DNA from: Myxococcales bacterium
GTDB lineage: Bacteria > Myxococcota > Kuafuiibacteriia > Kuafuiibacteriales > Kuafuiibacteriaceae
Assembly (NCBI GenBank): GCA_019634385.1
Contig: JAHQVK010000221.1
Span: 1 to 38,092 of the forward strand
Length of the DNA stretch: 38,092 bases
Direction of reading: 5' to 3'
The notes under the pieces are model-generated. The model did not search any database, was not told where the DNA came from, and was given only the letters and a program-made list of their open reading frames with translations. A program made the position numbers and the translations under genes. Positions 35,298 to 38,092 of this stretch are shown piece by piece; the stretch's first letter is position 1, and the number at the start of each line of letters is the position of its first letter.

Positions 35298-35497
35298 TTC
35301 TGTTAGAATCAACAAGGAGTCGCGCAGCGGGGCATTGCCACGCAGAGAAGCTGGAACTTGGGTTCTACCCAAGGGATTTCTGCTGAACAGCAAAGACCAC
35401 TTGGTTTGATTCTGGATGAATCAACAAGGAGTCTCGCAGCGAGGCATTGCCACGCGGAGAAGCTGGAACTTGGGTTCTACCCAAATTCTTTCTGCTG
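35275..35497. repeat. Repeat C, tandem pair (copies 2a and 2b, inverted)
   Basis: Two units (35275-35385 and 35388-35497) stand in the opposite orientation to the pair at 5780-6001. The outer right end CTGCTG is followed by TA (35498-35499). The left end is altered (TAACGGCAAAGACC instead of TACAGCAAAGACC), and TAACGGCAA recurs just after the right end. The internal palindromes are partly decayed. The left unit contains the stop codon of trmB. No convincing gene or signal is seen in 35498-35743. Confidence 0.88.
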
Positions 35498-35743
35498 TAA
35501 CGGCAATTGTCATCACGGGATCGGTTTATCTTCAGAAGATCCTATCGCTGATGATGAGGTACGCACTCCGCGCAATGCCAATACGGCGTACAGAAAGATG
35601 AAGCAAGCCATCAGCACAACAGGCAAGCCCTCAGGCCGAGTGATAAGTTCAACCCAGGCCGGCCATTCAGTCTCCGTAGCCACGCAGTTGGTTTATGCCC
35701 CAATTTACTTACGGTCAAGACCATGCGACGGTGCGAATACATA

Positions 35744-37582
35744 ATGAAGACCGTAGCGGCGATAACCATCATGGCCTGGATATCGTTACTAATCTACGCC
35801 TGTACTGCCTCAACTCCGCTGTCGGCCAAGGCCGTTTCCGAGCCAGTGGGACCAACTATCGTGGTCATTTCACCAGCAGGGCAAAAAGACGGGGACGGTA
35901 GTATTTTGAGACCATACGCTAGTCTTCAATATGCTCTTCAGCATAGTACGGCTGAAATTATACGATTGATGCCCGGAACCTATGATGAAGATCAACTTAT
36001 TATTAGTCGCCCGGTTCAAATAGAGGGCGTGCAATCGGCAACTATAAGTACGCATACGTTTATTGGTGCTGACAATGTGCAGATCAAACAACTGCGTTTC
36101 CTTCAGGGACTTCGAGTCGGGCTTGCTCGAAACGTAGTCCTTAGGGATGTTGATATTATCGCCGGGAAGCATGATCAGGCACTGATGGTACATGGCTCCG
36201 ATATGATACTACGCGACAGTATGCTCCGAGGGGGATTGGGCGCCGTACTGGAAACAACCTCCTCGACTGTAGTCGTTGACAATTCTGAACTCATCGCGGA
36301 GAGGTCTGAACGAAATATCCTAATCGACAGAAGTAAGGTCGATATAACCAATACCACATGCAAAGGTGGGCAGCTTGCCATCATCCATATTGTTGAAGGC
36401 TCAACGCTTGCTATCAACCAGTCTCACCTTGGTCCCGCTCAGGGTAGTGGCCTCATGCTCTACGGCCGAGACTCATTTTCAACGATAAGTAACAGCACTT
36501 TGCACAACATTTCAGGATATAGCATATTAGCACATCACGGTGCTCTGACAATCAGCTCATCTACCATCAGTGCGGGCGGCTCCGCGGCCATCTATACTAC
36601 TGGCGCTAAAATTTTTCTCAGCGATAGCATACTCTCAGGAGTCAAGACGGCGGTCATTCACACGGCCGCTCACAAGCATGAATCTCCCCATGTTGAGCTC
36701 ACAAATCTGCAGATTCATCATGGGCTAGTTGAATCAGCTCTTCTCATAGAAGCCGGCTACGTGCGCCTTAAAGGCGTTCACACGACAACCGTCCCCCTAC
36801 CCCTCGTAGCAACTTCAACAGTTTTTCGAGCCAGTTCCCTCAAAGAGGCAGTGAACAATTCAACTATTGAGCATAGCAACACAACAAATTCTTCCACAAC
36901 TGGGATTCAACTAAGTACGAACACCTCAACATCAGCAAAAGCCAACAACCCAAGCACTAAATATTCCACATCATCCAAATCTTTCACAGCAACCAGTAGT
37001 GCCTCACTCAATACAACTACTCATGACACCGAAGAGCCTCCCAGTAGCAACTCTACCCCCACCAAAATCCGACCAGCAATTTTGGTCCGTAACTCTTCTT
37101 CAAAGCTCGTGGTGAGCAATACCCATATATCACATCCACGGGGAGTCGGTTTAGTAGCAGAAAATGATGCTACGATAGATATAGACCAGCTTGTAATAAG
37201 CAATCCAGCTGGCGATGGCATTAGTTTAAGTAATTTACGCGAAAAAGCAGCCCAGGTACGCAATACAACAATAACGCATTGCCATAAAGGTGTAGGCCTG
37301 CGCGTGCTAGATTCGCAATGGGTTCAGTTAGACAGTCTCAGAGTAAGTAATTGTCCCAAGAGCAGTGTTATTTTCGGCGATAATAGCAGGGGCTCAATAC
37401 GAAGCTCTCAGCTACAGGGCAGTCGTCTTGGTATCGGAGTCTTTGGTGGTTCCTCACTAATAGTTTCTACTTCCACCGTGCTAAGCTCCGTCTGGTCTGT
37501 ATTTGGCGACTGTATCGACAACACGCAAGTCATTGATCAAGGAGACAACATATTCGATAGCCACAGTCGCTTTTGTCCCTAG
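35744..37582 (+). CDS. Beta-helix lipoprotein with Ser/Thr/Asn-rich insert
   Basis: The 612-aa protein has a lipoprotein-like signal (basic start, AAITIMAWISLLIYAC, lipobox IYAC). After ISPAGQKDGDGSILRPYASL, typical of the start of right-handed parallel beta-helix proteins, come many 20-25-residue rungs (DNVQIKQLRFLQGLRVG, NVVLRDVDIIAG, STLAINQSHLGPAQGSG). A stretch of about 70 residues near 370-440 is rich in Ser, Thr and Asn, then the rungs resume. The fold is used by polysaccharide lyases and surface adhesins; no catalytic site is recognised. The upstream GTG/ATG starts at 35723-35731 are less likely. It would sit at the cell surface or in the periplasm (inference). Confidence 0.75.
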   Translation: MKTVAAITIMAWISLLIYACTASTPLSAKAVSEPVGPTIVVISPAGQKDGDGSILRPYASLQYALQHSTAEIIRLMPGTYDEDQLIISRPVQIEGVQSATISTHTFIGADNVQIKQLRFLQGLRVGLARNVVLRDVDIIAGKHDQALMVHGSDMILRDSMLRGGLGAVLETTSSTVVVDNSELIAERSERNILIDRSKVDITNTTCKGGQLAIIHIVEGSTLAINQSHLGPAQGSGLMLYGRDSFSTISNSTLHNISGYSILAHHGALTISSSTISAGGSAAIYTTGAKIFLSDSILSGVKTAVIHTAAHKHESPHVELTNLQIHHGLVESALLIEAGYVRLKGVHTTTVPLPLVATSTVFRASSLKEAVNNSTIEHSNTTNSSTTGIQLSTNTSTSAKANNPSTKYSTSSKSFTATSSASLNTTTHDTEEPPSSNSTPTKIRPAILVRNSSSKLVVSNTHISHPRGVGLVAENDATIDIDQLVISNPAGDGISLSNLREKAAQVRNTTITHCHKGVGLRVLDSQWVQLDSLRVSNCPKSSVIFGDNSRGSIRSSQLQGSRLGIGVFGGSSLIVSTSTVLSSVWSVFGDCIDNTQVIDQGDNIFDSHSRFCP

Positions 37583-37650
37583 GATAAACTGCCAAACTCG
37601 ACCAGAAACTATCCTTGAGAATCTGGATAATCAGACTATTCCGCTTCATA

Positions 37651-37760
37651 CAGCAGAAATTACTTGGGTTGAACCCAAGTTCCTGCTTCTACGCCGGGCT
37701 ATGCCCCGCTGCACGACCACTTGAATTGATTCTATAAGAATCAACAAGTGGTCGTTGCTG
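37651..37760. repeat. Repeat C, copy 3 (single unit)
   Basis: This 110-bp single unit is flanked by TA (37649-37650 and 37761-37762). The termini CAGCAGAAATTACTTG and CAAGTGGTCGTTGCTG are imperfect inverted repeats. The internal palindrome ACTTGGGTTGAACCCAAGT is intact, followed by GATTCT...AGAATC. It is the cleanest view of the basic unit because it is not tandem. Confidence 0.92.
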
Positions 37761-37831
37761 TAGAAAACCACCTATGTCAGACTCAGTCTAGATTGAATCA
37801 AGCCTCCATATCTCACGCCCCTTTTCGGTAC

Positions 37832-37940
37832 TAGCAAGCTGTTGACTTGCCATGTGTGTAGCTATCGTGCCAGGTTTTTAGTGATACGCTCCGACGACGA
37901 GGCGAGCGTACCTGGCGGTACGTGACCGAGGAGATACTTC
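37832..37940. repeat. Repeat D, copy at 37832 (diverged A-like element)
   Basis: This region matches 22291-22402 along its length with scattered changes (GTGATACGCTCC against GTGAAACGCTCC; GGTACGTGACC against GGTACGCGACC). Like that copy it ends at the TA of an A element, so the D-A pair was copied or inherited as one unit. Confidence 0.7.
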
Positions 37941-37942
37941 TA

Positions 37943-38092
37943 GCAGGCCATCTGAAAAGTGAGTTAGGCGCTTCGCGGGTCCTTTTTCCGTGGAAGGTCT
38001 GGACCGGCTTCGCCTTTCATCGATTGCATACGCCCGGTATGCGCCATCTTCATTCAGAGCGTTCCACGGAAAAGACACTTCGCGGATCACCC
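37943..38092. repeat. Repeat A, copy 4 (truncated by window end)
   Basis: This is the left and central part of an A element in the same orientation as copies 1 and 2: GCAGGCCATCTGAAAAGT, then TTTTTCCGTGGAAGG, the tip hairpin GCATACGCCCGGTATGC and CGTTCCACGGAAAA. It runs off the window. It differs from copy 1 at several positions, so the two ends are not one element split by a circular cut. Confidence 0.88.

Noticed and set aside
1-38092. Circular molecule suggested by the same repeat at both ends
   Set aside because: The overlapping parts of the two copies differ at several bases and do not join into one element; contig ends at repeats explain it better.

Overview
The window looks like a piece of a proteobacterial chromosome of deltaproteobacterial, probably myxobacterial-type, descent. 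Evidence for this is a squalene/hopanoid gene cluster, a three-gene set resembling the myxobacterial PomXYZ division-positioning system, and housekeeping genes (tig-clpP-clpX, tRNA-Leu, queC, epmA, trmB, rpsN, aceK) on both strands. The assignment is inference; no rRNA or other decisive marker is present. Both window ends lie inside copies of the same repeat, which is what a contig broken at repeats would look like.

Left part (1-12162): hopanoid biosynthesis. A divergent promoter region (8746-8956) separates squalene synthase and squalene-hopene cyclase (plus strand) from a minus-strand series: HpnO-type aminotransferase, a sulfotransferase, a second sulfotransferase, HpnH radical SAM enzyme and HpnG nucleosidase. 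Beyond these lie a TolC-family outer-membrane protein and an HpnM/MlaC-like periplasmic lipid-binding protein. Together these would make diploptene, attach an adenosyl side chain, trim and aminate it, and possibly move the lipid. The two PAPS-type sulfotransferases are not standard hopanoid genes and suggest a sulfated product (inference).

Middle (12273-17322): a coiled-coil/HEAT-repeat protein, a ParA/MinD ATPase and a long disordered protein with a C-terminal coiled coil. They are tightly packed (13-nt overlap, then a 5-nt gap) and match the PomY, PomZ and PomX architectures. The PomX-like N-terminus carries a basic KPRxRLG peptide. This is the most interesting system in the window.

Next (17387-24405): a DUF6600-like exported protein with an Arg/Ser tail, a short GroES-like fragment, a CPA2 antiporter with a fused EIIA domain, a peroxiredoxin-glutaredoxin hybrid, an exported two-domain rhodanese and AceK.

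Right part (24828-37582): FHA protein, queC, tRNA-Leu(UAG), tig, clpP, clpX, an exported membrane-anchored protein of unknown function, a zinc-ribbon protein, rpsN, a DUF2007 protein, epmA, trmB and a beta-helix lipoprotein.

Throughout, three families of short palindromic, mostly TA-flanked repeats (called A, about 172 bp; B, about 180 bp; C, about 110 bp) fill the intergenic regions and look like non-autonomous transposable elements. One C copy supplies the stop codon of trmB.
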